A stretch of 64,000 nt of DNA, taken from UBA1794 sp031552405 (GTDB lineage: Bacteria > Bacteroidota > Bacteroidia > Bacteroidales > Bacteroidaceae). Positions 33,118 through 41,754 of the stretch are shown here, piece by piece. The position numbers and the translations under genes are program-made. How positions within the stretch are numbered: the stretch's first letter is position 1; each line of letters opens with the position of its first letter. The stretch lies in assembly GCA_031552405.1 (NCBI GenBank), contig JAVBMN010000013.1, positions 55,880 to 119,879 of the forward strand. Direction: 5' to 3'. The notes beneath the pieces were generated by a model. That model saw only the letters and a program-made list of their open reading frames with translations. It searched no databases and was not told the DNA's origin.

Positions 33118-33149
33118 CAAAAGTAGCAAAACAAGAATCTCAAGCCAAG
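33118..33149 (-). promoter_or_regulatory. Fixed promoter of the split regulator/surface protein operon
   Basis: On the minus strand CTTG (33146-33149), 20 nt, TACTTTTG (33118-33125). Expected start near 33111, about 50 nt before ATG 33061. It lies outside the inverted repeats, so it does not move. It shares a 13-mer with the recombinase promoter. Confidence 0.7.
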
Positions 33150-33384
33150 TTTTTACGAATAAAAAATACAATTGATGTTCTCTTTTTTTGAAATCGGGAA
33201 TTACAACAGGCGTACTGACAGGTTACACCTTATAATATATAAGACAGGGGATTATGACAATTCAGTCCCTGTATTCTCTTTTACAGTGCCGATTAGTTTG
33301 TCGTATTCCGGATAGTTAAATCCAAATTGGGCAAAAAGCAAAAGTGTTATGATTCCTGATAACAGTAAAGGTCAGGGGAGTTTA
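33150..33384. other. Intergenic DNA between the split-gene promoter and the tRNA terminator
   Basis: About 235 bp of AT-rich sequence with a small dyad in which GGGGATTATGACAATTCAGTCCC forms a short stem (GGGA/TCCC ends, about 33246-33270). I see no gene, tRNA fragment or attachment-site duplication here. Confidence 0.4.
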
Positions 33385-33417
33385 TAAAAAAGCCACAAAC
33401 AATGTCTTGTTTGTGGC
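33385..33417 (-). terminator. Terminator of the tRNA-Gly/tRNA-Leu operon
   Basis: The minus strand forms the stem GCCACAAACAA/TTGTTTGTGGC (33392-33417) followed by a run of T (plus-strand A at 33386-33391), 9 nt after the tRNA-Leu end. Confidence 0.9.
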
Positions 33418-33425
33418 TTATCAAG

Positions 33426-33509
33426 TACTCGAAGCGGGACTTGAACCCGCACAGCTGCTATAGCCAAAGGATTTTAAGTCCTTCGTGTCTACCATTCCAC
33501 CATTCGAGC
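33426..33509 (-). tRNA. tRNA-Leu (anticodon UAA)
   Basis: Minus strand, 84 nt. The acceptor stem GCTCGAA pairs with TTCGAGT, followed by discriminator A. The anticodon loop within GGACTTAAAATCC carries TAA. There is a long variable arm, as expected for a class II tRNA, and a T arm GCGGGTTCAAGTCCCGC. CCA is not encoded. Confidence 0.95.
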
Positions 33510-33522
33510 AACGCATAGAGTG

Positions 33523-33595
33523 AGCGAAAGACGGGATTCGAACCCGCGACCCTAACCTTGGCAAGGTTATGCTCTACCAACTGAGCTACTTTCGC
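33523..33595 (-). tRNA. tRNA-Gly (anticodon GCC)
   Basis: Minus strand, 73 nt. The acceptor stem GCGAAAG pairs with CTTTCGC; D arm TAGCTCAGTTGGTAGAGCA; anticodon loop CTTGCCAAG with GCC; T arm GCGGGTTCGAATCCCGT; discriminator T. It is 13 nt upstream of tRNA-Leu in the same transcript. Confidence 0.95.
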
Positions 33596-33607
33596 GATTT
33601 TGCGCTG

Positions 33608-33639
33608 CAAAGATAGGAGATATTCTGTGAAAAGCCAAA
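33608..33639 (-). promoter_or_regulatory. Promoter of the tRNA-Gly/tRNA-Leu operon
   Basis: On the minus strand TTTG (33636-33639), 20 nt, TATCTTTG (33608-33615), a perfect consensus match. Transcription would start about 6 nt before the tRNA-Gly 5' end. Confidence 0.85.
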
Positions 33640-33761
33640 TCTTTTCTTCCTTTTTTACAGGTCACTCTGCTTGGGCAGGGCCTCTCTGGGGCGGGATAAT
33701 TGATTGGGGGATGTATCTCTCATCTCTCACTATTTTCGGTGTAAGAGGATGTGTAATAGAG

Positions 33762-33809
33762 AGATAGCTTAGTGATAGATCCGGAAAAGAATCTCTCACT
33801 AAGCTATCT
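33762..33809 (-). terminator. Hairpin after the GH105 gene
   Basis: AGATAGCTTAGTGA (33762-33775) pairs perfectly with TCACTAAGCTATCT (33796-33809) around a 20-nt loop, about 80 nt beyond the GH105 stop. There is no clear T-run, so it may be a processing or stability element rather than a true terminator. Confidence 0.55.
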
Positions 33810-33888
33810 GGTTATCACAGGTTCGTCTGCTAAAGGAGACGGAACGGGAATCTTTATGCAAAGGGGGGCGGGGTTTTCCCCTTTGGTT

Positions 33889-35277
33889 TTACTTCACAAA
33901 GAAGATAGGTTCGCTGGTTTTTTGCTCGGTTTCGTAGTAGAGTACGGCACTGTCGTTCATCTTGGGGTGCTGAGCTTTGAGCATCTGGATGATTTCGGCT
34001 CCGGCCCAGAGTACGGGGCCATAGCCGTGGGCGGCGCATACGTGTACGGGGCGGAACATGTAGAAGGCGGGATCGAAGCCCATTCCGGTGCCTACGCAGG
34101 TGCCGATCACTTCGCCTTTGGCGGAGATCTTGGTGGTTACGGCATTCCAGCCGAGCTGGGCTACGGGGCCGTATACCTTGGCATCGAGCCAGCCTTGGTT
34201 GATACCGTGGGCCAGACAGTAGGTGTAGATGGCGGTAGCGGAGGTTTCCTGGTAGGAATCGGTACGGTTGAGGAGCTGGTGCCAGAATCCGTCGCCGTCC
34301 TGCAGGGCGCAAAGGCCGCGTACGTGGGATTTATAGAGCTTCAGGATAGTGGCACGTTGCGGATGGTTGGCGGGCAGGGCATCCAGTACTTCACACATGG
34401 TGAGGATGGCCCATCCGTTGGCGCGTCCCCAGAAGAAGGCGGGGTGTTCTTCCATGCCTTCTACCCATCCGTGGCGGAAGAGGTTCATCTCGGGTACCCA
34501 CATTTTCTCGGCAAAGAGGCTGATCTGGCGGGCGGCTTCGTCGAAGTATTTGCTGTCGCCGGTGTATTTACCCATGTATACGATGGAGGGAATGGCCATG
34601 AACATATCGTCGAGCCATACGGAGTTGTGCATGGGGCGGTTGCGGCCGTAGGTGCCGTCGGGAAGGCGGTATTCTTTGTTGAGCACGAAGTCCATGTAGT
34701 TGTCGATGAGCGAACCACACTTCAGGGTCTTGTCCTTGGTGAGGGCTTTGAGCATGGAGGCGCATACGGCTCCGGCGTCATCCAAGGCATGGGGGGTGAG
34801 TACTTGCTTCATCTGCGGATCTACCACGCTAAACTTCTCTTTGAGTTGACTGAAGTAGGGGGCGCTGGTGGCTAGGAAGTTGAAGCGGTCGGCCACATAT
34901 TTCTGGTAGGCTGCATCGCCGGTTACTTCGGTGGCGCGTTGCAGGGCTGAGTAGGTTACGCCCCATTCGTAGCTGGTGAGGCGGAAGAGTCCGCGGCCCA
35001 GAATGGCGTTCTTGTTCAGCTTTTTAAAGTCGGTAACGGGTTGTTTGGTCTCGCTGTCGATCACCTCCATCGGGGTGGCTTCGGCGATGAAGTGGAATAC
35101 TTTGTCGAGTACGCTCTTCACTTCTTCCGTTTTGGGGATGCCGTACGGGGTACGGTAATCGGGCTTCATCAGGTGAAGCGGGGTATTGATGTCGTTGATA
35201 GGCTCCTGAGTTTGAGCCTGTACGGGCAGGGTTAGTGCGGCTGCCAGAATGGATGAAAATAGAATTGGTTTCTTCAT
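33889..35277 (-). CDS. Family GH105 unsaturated rhamnogalacturonyl/uronyl hydrolase
   Basis: About 462 residues with a signal peptide (ILFSSILAAALTLPVQAQ), so it is exported. The (alpha/alpha)6-barrel signature of GH105 is present: GRNRPMHNSVWLDDMFMAIP with the catalytic Asp, GWVEGMEEHPAFFWGRANGW, and YQETSATAIYTYCLAHGINQ. The family hydrolyses the unsaturated uronic acid left at the non-reducing end by pectin and related lyases. Its Asp in VWLDDMFM and the WGRANGW motif are intact. It stands alone, without SusC/SusD or a lyase nearby. ATG 35277 is preferred because it directly begins the signal peptide. Confidence 0.88.
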   Translation of the reverse strand: MKKPILFSSILAAALTLPVQAQTQEPINDINTPLHLMKPDYRTPYGIPKTEEVKSVLDKVFHFIAEATPMEVIDSETKQPVTDFKKLNKNAILGRGLFRLTSYEWGVTYSALQRATEVTGDAAYQKYVADRFNFLATSAPYFSQLKEKFSVVDPQMKQVLTPHALDDAGAVCASMLKALTKDKTLKCGSLIDNYMDFVLNKEYRLPDGTYGRNRPMHNSVWLDDMFMAIPSIVYMGKYTGDSKYFDEAARQISLFAEKMWVPEMNLFRHGWVEGMEEHPAFFWGRANGWAILTMCEVLDALPANHPQRATILKLYKSHVRGLCALQDGDGFWHQLLNRTDSYQETSATAIYTYCLAHGINQGWLDAKVYGPVAQLGWNAVTTKISAKGEVIGTCVGTGMGFDPAFYMFRPVHVCAAHGYGPVLWAGAEIIQMLKAQHPKMNDSAVLYYETEQKTSEPIFFVK

Positions 35278-35365
35278 GACGGTTATCATTATACAAAGTT
35301 AGATTGGAGCGTAAAAATACGTACTATTTTCGGAACGGACAAAATTAACATCTATTATTAACAGT

Positions 35366-35460
35366 TTTCAAAAAACGCAGGCTTGTGTTGCGGCAATCTC
35401 AGGCCTGTTATTGGAGAAACTCAGGCCTGAGTTCATCCGACTGCAGGCCTGCGTTTCGTG
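35366..35460. repeat. 22-bp-period array of CAGGCYTG palindromes
   Basis: CAGGCTTG at 35378-35385, then CAGGCCTG at 35400-35407, 35422-35429 and 35444-35451, exactly 22 bp apart, with 14-nt spacers of unrelated sequence. Flanking bases extend the dyads (for example the perfect AACTCAGGCCTGAGTT at the third unit). It lies between the typA 3' end and the GH105 5' end. The same words and the same period recur at 45.9 kb. Confidence 0.8.
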
Positions 35461-35606
35461 CGTGATACGATCTGTCTTATAGGTGAAGGAGAAGGGTTTT
35501 TATTGTTGATATACAGGTGGCTACAAAGAGGGCGGAGATGTGAATACATCCCCGCCCTAAGGTCCTTTATTTTAACAGAAAGCTCTTTTAGAGGAGCCTC
35601 TTGATT

Positions 35607-37409
35607 TTATACGCTGCGGCTGGCACGTTTGCGTTCGTGCTCGTCGAGGATGATTTTACGCATGCGGGTATGCTTGGGGGTGATCTCTACGTATTCATCT
35701 TCCTTGATGTATTCCAAGGCTTCTTCGAGCGAGAATACGATGGGCGGGATGAGGCGGGCCTTATCATCCGAGCCGGAGGCGCGCATGTTGGTAAGTTTCT
35801 TGGATTTGGTTACGTTTACTACCAGGTCGTTGTCCTTGCAGTGCTCGCCTACTACTTGTCCGGTGTATACTTCATCTTGCGGGAAGATGAAGAATTTGCC
35901 GCGCTCCTGAAGCTTGTCGATGGCGTATGCAAAGGCGGTTCCGCCCTCCATTACGATCATGGAGCCGTTGGTGCGGCGCAGGATTTCGCCTTTGTAGGGT
36001 TGGTATTCTTTGAAGCGATGGGCCATGATGGCTTCGCCTTGCGAGGCGGTAAGCACGTTGTTGCGCAGGCCGATGATGCCGCGTGAGGGGATCAGGAATT
36101 CCATGTTGATGCGGTCGCCCACAGTCTCCATAGCCATCATATCGCCCTTGCGGCGGGTTACCATGTCGATGATCTTGCTGGAGAATTCTTCGGGCACGTT
36201 GACAGTGAGTTCCTCTACGGGTTCGCACTTCTCGCCATCGATCTCCTTGATGATTACCTGTGGCTGGCCTACCTGTAGCTCATACCCTTCGCGGCGCATG
36301 GTTTCGATGAGCACGGAGAGGTGTAGTACGCCACGTCCGAAGACGAGCCATTTTCCATCTTCCTCGCTTTTGATGACGCGTAGGGCAAGGTTCTTTTCCA
36401 GCTCCTTGTCGAGGCGTTCCTGGATATGGCGCGAGGTCACGAACTTGCCATCCTGCCCATAGAAGGGGGAATCGTTGATGGCAAAGAGCATGCTCATTGT
36501 GGGTTCGTCGATGGCAATGGGTGCCAAGGGTTCAGGGTTTTCGATGTCGCATACCGAGTCGCCAATCTCGAAACTGTCCAGTCCTACCAAGGCACAGATA
36601 TCACCTGAGGATACGCTGTCTGTTTTTCTGCGGCCCATGCCCTCGAATACGTGGATTTCCTTGATCTTGGCTTTTACTGTAGAGCGATCCCGTTTTACCA
36701 AGGCTATGTTCATGCCTTCACTCAGGGTACCGCGATGTATGCGGCCGATTGCGATACGCCCAGTGTACGAGGAATAATCCAGTGAGGTGATGAGCATCTG
36801 CGGGGTGCCTTCCAGCTGCTTAGGAGCGGGGATGTGCTCGATGATGGCATCCAGCAGAGGGATGATGCTGTCGGTGGGTTGCTGCCAGTCGGCGCTCATC
36901 CAGTTGTTCTTGGCCGAGCCGTAGATGACTGGGAAATCCAGCTGTTCCTCGGTGGCGTTGAGGTTGAACATGAGGTCGAACACCATTTCATATACTTCCT
37001 CCGGACGGCAGTTGGGCTTGTCTACCTTGTTGACTACCACCAGCGGTTTCAGCCCGATCTCCAAGGCCTTCTGCAGCACAAAGCGGGTTTGTGGCATGGG
37101 GCCCTCGAAAGCGTCTACCAGCAGGATACATCCGTCGGCCATATTCAGTACGCGCTCCACTTCGCCTCCGAAGTCGCTATGGCCCGGGGTATCGATAATA
37201 TTGATCTTGGTATCCTTATAATTGATTGAAACATTCTTGGAAAGGATGGTGATACCTCGTTCGCGTTCCAGGTCGTTATTGTCCAGTACAAGTTCTCCTT
37301 TGTGTTGGTTATCGCGGAACAGGTTTCCGGCCAGCAGCATTTTGTCTACCAATGTGGTTTTGCCATGGTCTACGTGTGCAATGATGGCAATGTTTCTGAT
37401 ATTCTGCAT
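35607..37409 (-). CDS. typA: Translational GTPase TypA/BipA
   Basis: Ribosome-associated GTPase of the EF-G group that acts in stress and cold adaptation and ribosome assembly. G1 AHVDHGKTTLVDKML, the switch I RGITI, G3 DTPGHSDFGGEV and G4 VVNKVDKP are all present in the first 140 residues; the C-terminal BipA-specific region (PSRGIIGLRNNVLTASQGEA) follows the EF-G-like domains III and V. About 600 residues is the normal length. The start is ATG 37409, since the longer frame begins with TTG. A minus-strand TACCTTTG box at 37430-37437 leaves a short leader of about 15 nt. Confidence 0.96.
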   Translation of the reverse strand: MQNIRNIAIIAHVDHGKTTLVDKMLLAGNLFRDNQHKGELVLDNNDLERERGITILSKNVSINYKDTKINIIDTPGHSDFGGEVERVLNMADGCILLVDAFEGPMPQTRFVLQKALEIGLKPLVVVNKVDKPNCRPEEVYEMVFDLMFNLNATEEQLDFPVIYGSAKNNWMSADWQQPTDSIIPLLDAIIEHIPAPKQLEGTPQMLITSLDYSSYTGRIAIGRIHRGTLSEGMNIALVKRDRSTVKAKIKEIHVFEGMGRRKTDSVSSGDICALVGLDSFEIGDSVCDIENPEPLAPIAIDEPTMSMLFAINDSPFYGQDGKFVTSRHIQERLDKELEKNLALRVIKSEEDGKWLVFGRGVLHLSVLIETMRREGYELQVGQPQVIIKEIDGEKCEPVEELTVNVPEEFSSKIIDMVTRRKGDMMAMETVGDRINMEFLIPSRGIIGLRNNVLTASQGEAIMAHRFKEYQPYKGEILRRTNGSMIVMEGGTAFAYAIDKLQERGKFFIFPQDEVYTGQVVGEHCKDNDLVVNVTKSKKLTNMRASGSDDKARLIPPIVFSLEEALEYIKEDEYVEITPKHTRMRKIILDEHERKRASRSV

Positions 37410-37504
37410 ATTCAATTATTTATGGGGTGCAAAGGTACGAAAATAATCTGTTTTTTATGGGGCTTCTGCCTGATAATCATTACAAATCCATTATTTATGT
37501 TTAT

Positions 37505-37543
37505 AAAAAAGAAGGCTGCTCCAACCTTGGAGCAGCCTTCTTT
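37505..37543 (-). terminator. Terminator of secDF
   Basis: AAAGAAGGCTGCTCCAA pairs with TTGGAGCAGCCTTCTTT, a 17-bp stem with a 2-nt gap, followed on the minus strand by a T-rich run. It is 21 nt beyond the secDF stop. Confidence 0.9.
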
Positions 37544-37563
37544 AGAGGTATTTCAGCTATTAT

Positions 37564-40515
37564 TTAGCTTTTCTTGGCCTGTTTTTTAATCTGTCTTTTC
37601 ATCATCAGATAAGCTACAGGAGAAGATACATACAGTGAAGAGAGTGTACTGATAATCACACCCAGTATCATTGCAAAGGAGAAACTACGGATGGATTCGG
37701 CTCCTAAGAAGAAGATAGCGAGCAATACCAACAGTGTGCTACCTCCAGTGTTGATGGTACGTGCCAGAGTGGTGTTCAGTGAATCATTGAACAACTGCTT
37801 GCGGTCGCGGCTGGGGTACAGCTTCAGGAACTCACGCACACGGTCAAAGATAACGATCTTGTCGTTCATTGAATAACCGATGATGGTAAGGATGGCCGCA
37901 ATAAAGGTCTGGTCGATCTCCATAGAGAACGGCAGAATGCCCCAACATGCAGAGTATACTCCGAAGATGAGCAGGGTATCGGCTGCAAGACCGGCTACAG
38001 AGCCCACGCTGAACGCAATGTTCTTAAAGCGGAGCATCATGTAAAGACCAATTGCGATCAATGAGAATACCACTGCCCAGATAGCACCGATCTTAATGTC
38101 ATTAGCCATGCTGGGGCCTACCTTCTGAGAGCTCAGGATGTGTGATCCGGGGAGGTTCTTCATCAGGATGTTCTCGATCTCATGGTCCACTGCCTGCGAA
38201 GAGGCCTCGATGCCGTAGTTGGTAGAGATACGTACCTTCTTGCCGTCGGTACCCAGAGCAATAACCGTTACAGAAGTCTGCTCGCCAAACTTATCGCCAA
38301 TAGTAGCGCGTACGCTTTCAGGGCTGGCAGGCTGATCAAACTCTACTACATAGTTACGTCCACCTGTAAAGTCGATGCTCTGACTCAATCCGCGTATACC
38401 GAATGAAACCAGTGACAATACCGAGAGGATAGCCAGGATATTGAATGCCTTCTTCGTGATACCAATGAAATTGAAATGTGTGTCTACAATGTACTTCTTG
38501 GAGAGGGGTGAGTAGAAAGTCAGGTTCAACCATTTGTCCTTTGCCATGAAGTGATCATAGAACGCACGTGTCATGAACACAGCGGTAAAGAAGGAGATGA
38601 GGATACCGATAATCAAGGTGGTTGCAAAACCAAGGATAGGTCCGGTTCCGAAGTTGAAGAGGATTACACCGGTAATGATGGAGCTGAGGTTGGAGTCAAA
38701 GATTGCAGAGAATGCATTCTTGTAACCGTCCATCAAAGCCTGGCGGGTGCCCTTTCCTGCACGCAGTTCCTCGCGGGTGCGTTCATAGATAAGTACGTTG
38801 GCGTCTACCGCAATACCCAGTACAAGCACCATACCGGCAATTCCGGAGAGTGTGAGCGCTGCCTGGAAGGACGCCAATACACCCAGCGTAAAGAACATAT
38901 TAAATAATAGGGCCACATTGGCTACCATACCGGGGACGAATCCGTACATTCCACACATGAACAACATCAAAAGGATGATTGCCACGATGAATGAGATGAT
39001 ACCGGCATTGATGGATTCTTGTCCGAGTGAAGGACCGATTACGTCTTCCTGTACGATGTGTGCAGGGGCAGGCATCTTACCGGTTTTCAAGACGTTGGCT
39101 AAGTCCTTTGCCTCTTCAGGGGTGAAGTTGCCGCTAATGGAGGAGCGTCCGCCTGTAATCTCATTGTTTACGTTGGGAGCAGAGTATACAAAGTTATCAA
39201 GTACGATGGCAATGGAATGACCCACGTTGTTTTTTGTAAGCTGTGCCCAGAGGCGTGCGCCTTCCGAATTCATGGTCATACCTACTACCTGACGTTGATG
39301 TTCATCGAACTCAGCACGTGCATCTACCACTACATCTCCTTCGAGCGCAGCTTTTCCGCTACGTGAGGTGCACTTGATGGCATACAGTTCAAAGATCTTG
39401 CCGGTAGGGTCAAACTGTGCAGGTTTTACACCCCACTTCAGACGAAGCTCGCGGGGAAGCTGACTTACCACCTCGGGCATTGCGAAATACGTATTGATCT
39501 GTGCAGTATCTTTTGCGGCGGCATATCCCAGCAGAGCGCTTTGTCCGCTTTGGTTGGGCTGGAAGATGCTGAAGAGCGGATGCTCTTTTTTGGCTTTTTC
39601 ATATTCAGCCTGCTGAGTCTTCTGGTCTTTGGCGCCTTCTTTGGCGGTCAGCATAGAAGCGAGGTCCGACTTGGCTTGAACAGTCGTATCTACTGCGGCC
39701 GGAACTTCAGCTACGGCAGTGCTGTCAATGGTTACGCTCTTTCCATCTTGCATTGCGCGGATGGTATTTTCAACTCCTTGCAGGTAGGGAAGGATAGCCT
39801 TGGCATCAAATGTCTCCCAGAATTCGAGGTTGGCAGCTCCCTGTAACAGGCGGCGTACACGTTCCGGTTCTTTAATACCCGGAAGTTCTACCATGATGCG
39901 GCCCATGCTGTTCTCCAGTGTCTGGATATTGGGCTGTACCACACCGAAACGGTCAATACGCGTACGAAGGATGTTGTATGAATTATCAATAGCGGCTTTG
40001 GTTTCGGCGCGAAGCGCTTTTTCCACGTCTGCATCACTGCTGTTCTGCGATACCTTGTCGCGCATCTGCTGAGTAGCAAAAAGCTCCGACAGGCGTTTGC
40101 CCGGAGCCAGCTTCTTATACTCTTGTACAAACAGGGTGATAAAATCCGATTGACTGTTCTCTTTTGCCTTTTGAGCGTTGGCGATTGCTTTGTTGAAAGC
40201 TTCGCTCTGGTTTTGGTCGGCCAGTGACTTCAGGATATCTCCTACAGATACTTCCATAATCACGTTCATACCACCTTTCAGGTCAAGACCCAAACCGATT
40301 TCCATTTCGCGGCACTGTTTCAGTGTGTAGTTCCACAACCATACTTTCTTGGAGGAAATGGAATCCAAGTACTCTTCTTCCAGTTTAGGATCGCCTTTTG
40401 CGTATTCCGCCGCTTCGTTCTCATAGTGGCGGGTTACAAAAGAAAACGACAGGTAGAAAAGGCATACTAAAACCAGTAATACCGAGAAAACCTTAACAAG
40501 TCCTTTGTTTTGCAT
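37564..40515 (-). CDS. secDF: Protein translocase subunit SecDF (fused SecD and SecF)
   Basis: A 983-residue inner-membrane protein that uses the proton gradient to pull preproteins through SecYEG. An N-terminal membrane helix is followed by the SecD periplasmic part (GLGLDLKGGMNVIMEV) and a 6-helix SecD membrane domain (ALMDGYKNAFSAIFDSNLSS). The SecF half begins about residue 670 and contains DFTGGRNYVVEF and the helix with LTIIGYSMNDKIVIFDRVRE. A fused SecDF is normal in Bacteroidetes. The long insertion in the SecD periplasmic region (about residues 210-300) is rich in Ala and Lys. A minus-strand TATATTTG box lies at 40573-40580. Confidence 0.96.
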   Translation of the reverse strand: MQNKGLVKVFSVLLVLVCLFYLSFSFVTRHYENEAAEYAKGDPKLEEEYLDSISSKKVWLWNYTLKQCREMEIGLGLDLKGGMNVIMEVSVGDILKSLADQNQSEAFNKAIANAQKAKENSQSDFITLFVQEYKKLAPGKRLSELFATQQMRDKVSQNSSDADVEKALRAETKAAIDNSYNILRTRIDRFGVVQPNIQTLENSMGRIMVELPGIKEPERVRRLLQGAANLEFWETFDAKAILPYLQGVENTIRAMQDGKSVTIDSTAVAEVPAAVDTTVQAKSDLASMLTAKEGAKDQKTQQAEYEKAKKEHPLFSIFQPNQSGQSALLGYAAAKDTAQINTYFAMPEVVSQLPRELRLKWGVKPAQFDPTGKIFELYAIKCTSRSGKAALEGDVVVDARAEFDEHQRQVVGMTMNSEGARLWAQLTKNNVGHSIAIVLDNFVYSAPNVNNEITGGRSSISGNFTPEEAKDLANVLKTGKMPAPAHIVQEDVIGPSLGQESINAGIISFIVAIILLMLFMCGMYGFVPGMVANVALLFNMFFTLGVLASFQAALTLSGIAGMVLVLGIAVDANVLIYERTREELRAGKGTRQALMDGYKNAFSAIFDSNLSSIITGVILFNFGTGPILGFATTLIIGILISFFTAVFMTRAFYDHFMAKDKWLNLTFYSPLSKKYIVDTHFNFIGITKKAFNILAILSVLSLVSFGIRGLSQSIDFTGGRNYVVEFDQPASPESVRATIGDKFGEQTSVTVIALGTDGKKVRISTNYGIEASSQAVDHEIENILMKNLPGSHILSSQKVGPSMANDIKIGAIWAVVFSLIAIGLYMMLRFKNIAFSVGSVAGLAADTLLIFGVYSACWGILPFSMEIDQTFIAAILTIIGYSMNDKIVIFDRVREFLKLYPSRDRKQLFNDSLNTTLARTINTGGSTLLVLLAIFFLGAESIRSFSFAMILGVIISTLSSLYVSSPVAYLMMKRQIKKQAKKS

Positions 40516-40638
40516 TTTTACTGAATTATTTATTGTTTTTATTTGAATTTCGTTATACGGAAATTAAGCGTGCAAATATAGCTTTTTTTTTGTTTTGGCG
40601 AGTAAACTCAGGGGATTATTTAGAATCCGTTCTCCTTT

Positions 40639-41754
40639 TTATTCGTTTTTGTGGATTATGTAGGCCCAAATTGGGTAGTGGTCAGACTCTTTGATGCTTC
40701 GGTCTACACGACACTTCAGCGCCTGCAGGTTCTGGCTGATTAAGATATTATCAATGCGAAAGTAAAATTTATTCTGATTGTATGAGATGCCTGGTCCCGA
40801 TCCGGCTTCGATGTATGCATCTTTTCGTTCGCCTTGCATAATCCGATGGGTATAAGATACCGGAATATCGTTGAAATCACCGCATATAACCACGGTGGGG
40901 TGTGTTTTCTGCGAGAGGATTTCAGCTATTGTATCTGCCTGGGCGGCGCGAATCTCGGTGGCTTCGGCCAACTTTCGGAGTAACATTTTCCCCCCTGCGG
41001 ATACATTTTCTTTCTCTGGATTGTTAATAATATCTTCATAAATAACCTTGTCTTCCTTGGTTAATTTGTTGGATTCAAGGTGGTTGTTGACCAGCGTAAC
41101 GGTGTCTTTTCCTATTAGTATCTCGTGAATGGAAGAACCGTTTGAGGAGTTTCTGAACGAAATATTCTGCGAAGAAAGTATGGGAAACTTAGAGAAAACA
41201 GCCAGATGGGCACCTGATAAACGCTGTTTATTGGTTTCCATTTGTACGTAATACGGGTATTGGTCCAAGACTTTCCGGATATCTTCCTCCGAAAGATGGG
41301 AAGCATTTTGTTTCTTTGAAAACCGGTATTCCTGCAAACAGACGATATCGGCATCTTGTGTTTTGATATAGTCCAGAATGGGATTCTTGTGGACGGTACT
41401 GTCTTTTATCAGTCGGTCGAACCCCATCACGTTGTATGACAGAATTTTCAGGGCTTCTTCCGGAATCTCTTGCTGCCCCCACTGCAACGGGCAGTAGGCT
41501 TTTAGCTGTGGCTGGCAGCACGCCATCGCCACAAGCGACAGCAGGGAATACCTCCATTTAAACAGAATCCAAATGACCACAAACGGCAGGTTTAATGCAA
41601 AAAAGAAAGGCAGGGAAAAGCCGGCCAGCGACCAAAGGGAGTGTTCACGCGGGTCAATAAGCCAAGGGCTCCATGCCGCGAAAAGCATGGCAATAGCGAC
41701 TATGCTATTTGCGATGAATAGGGATTTGGTTACAATTGTGCTTAGGAATTTCAT
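40639..41754 (-). CDS. Membrane-anchored endonuclease/exonuclease/phosphatase family protein
   Basis: A 371-residue protein with three N-terminal hydrophobic helices (about residues 8-85) followed by a DNase I-like fold. Active-site motifs are intact: LSYNVMGFDR, CLQEYRFSK, VTLVNNHLES, VICGDFNDIPVSYTHRIM and the final ESDHYPIWAY. Such proteins may be phosphatases or nucleases; the substrate is unknown. Its ATG overlaps the stop of the upstream rhomboid gene by 4 nt, so it is translationally coupled to the two rhomboids. Confidence 0.82.
   Translation of the reverse strand: MKFLSTIVTKSLFIANSIVAIAMLFAAWSPWLIDPREHSLWSLAGFSLPFFFALNLPFVVIWILFKWRYSLLSLVAMACCQPQLKAYCPLQWGQQEIPEEALKILSYNVMGFDRLIKDSTVHKNPILDYIKTQDADIVCLQEYRFSKKQNASHLSEEDIRKVLDQYPYYVQMETNKQRLSGAHLAVFSKFPILSSQNISFRNSSNGSSIHEILIGKDTVTLVNNHLESNKLTKEDKVIYEDIINNPEKENVSAGGKMLLRKLAEATEIRAAQADTIAEILSQKTHPTVVICGDFNDIPVSYTHRIMQGERKDAYIEAGSGPGISYNQNKFYFRIDNILISQNLQALKCRVDRSIKESDHYPIWAYIIHKNE

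Noticed and set aside
33426..33595. tRNA genes as integration target for the recombinase at 27.6 kb
   Set aside because: I found no duplicated tRNA 3' end near the recombinase gene, and the locus lacks transfer or phage genes.
33772..34875. 367-residue open frame on the plus strand opposite GH105
   Set aside because: It is a Gly/Val-rich shadow of the GC-rich GH105 gene, whose motifs are intact on the other strand. No start context, signal or family motif.
35366..35460. CRISPR array
   Set aside because: The repeats are only 8 bp with 14-nt spacers, far below CRISPR size, and no cas gene is present.
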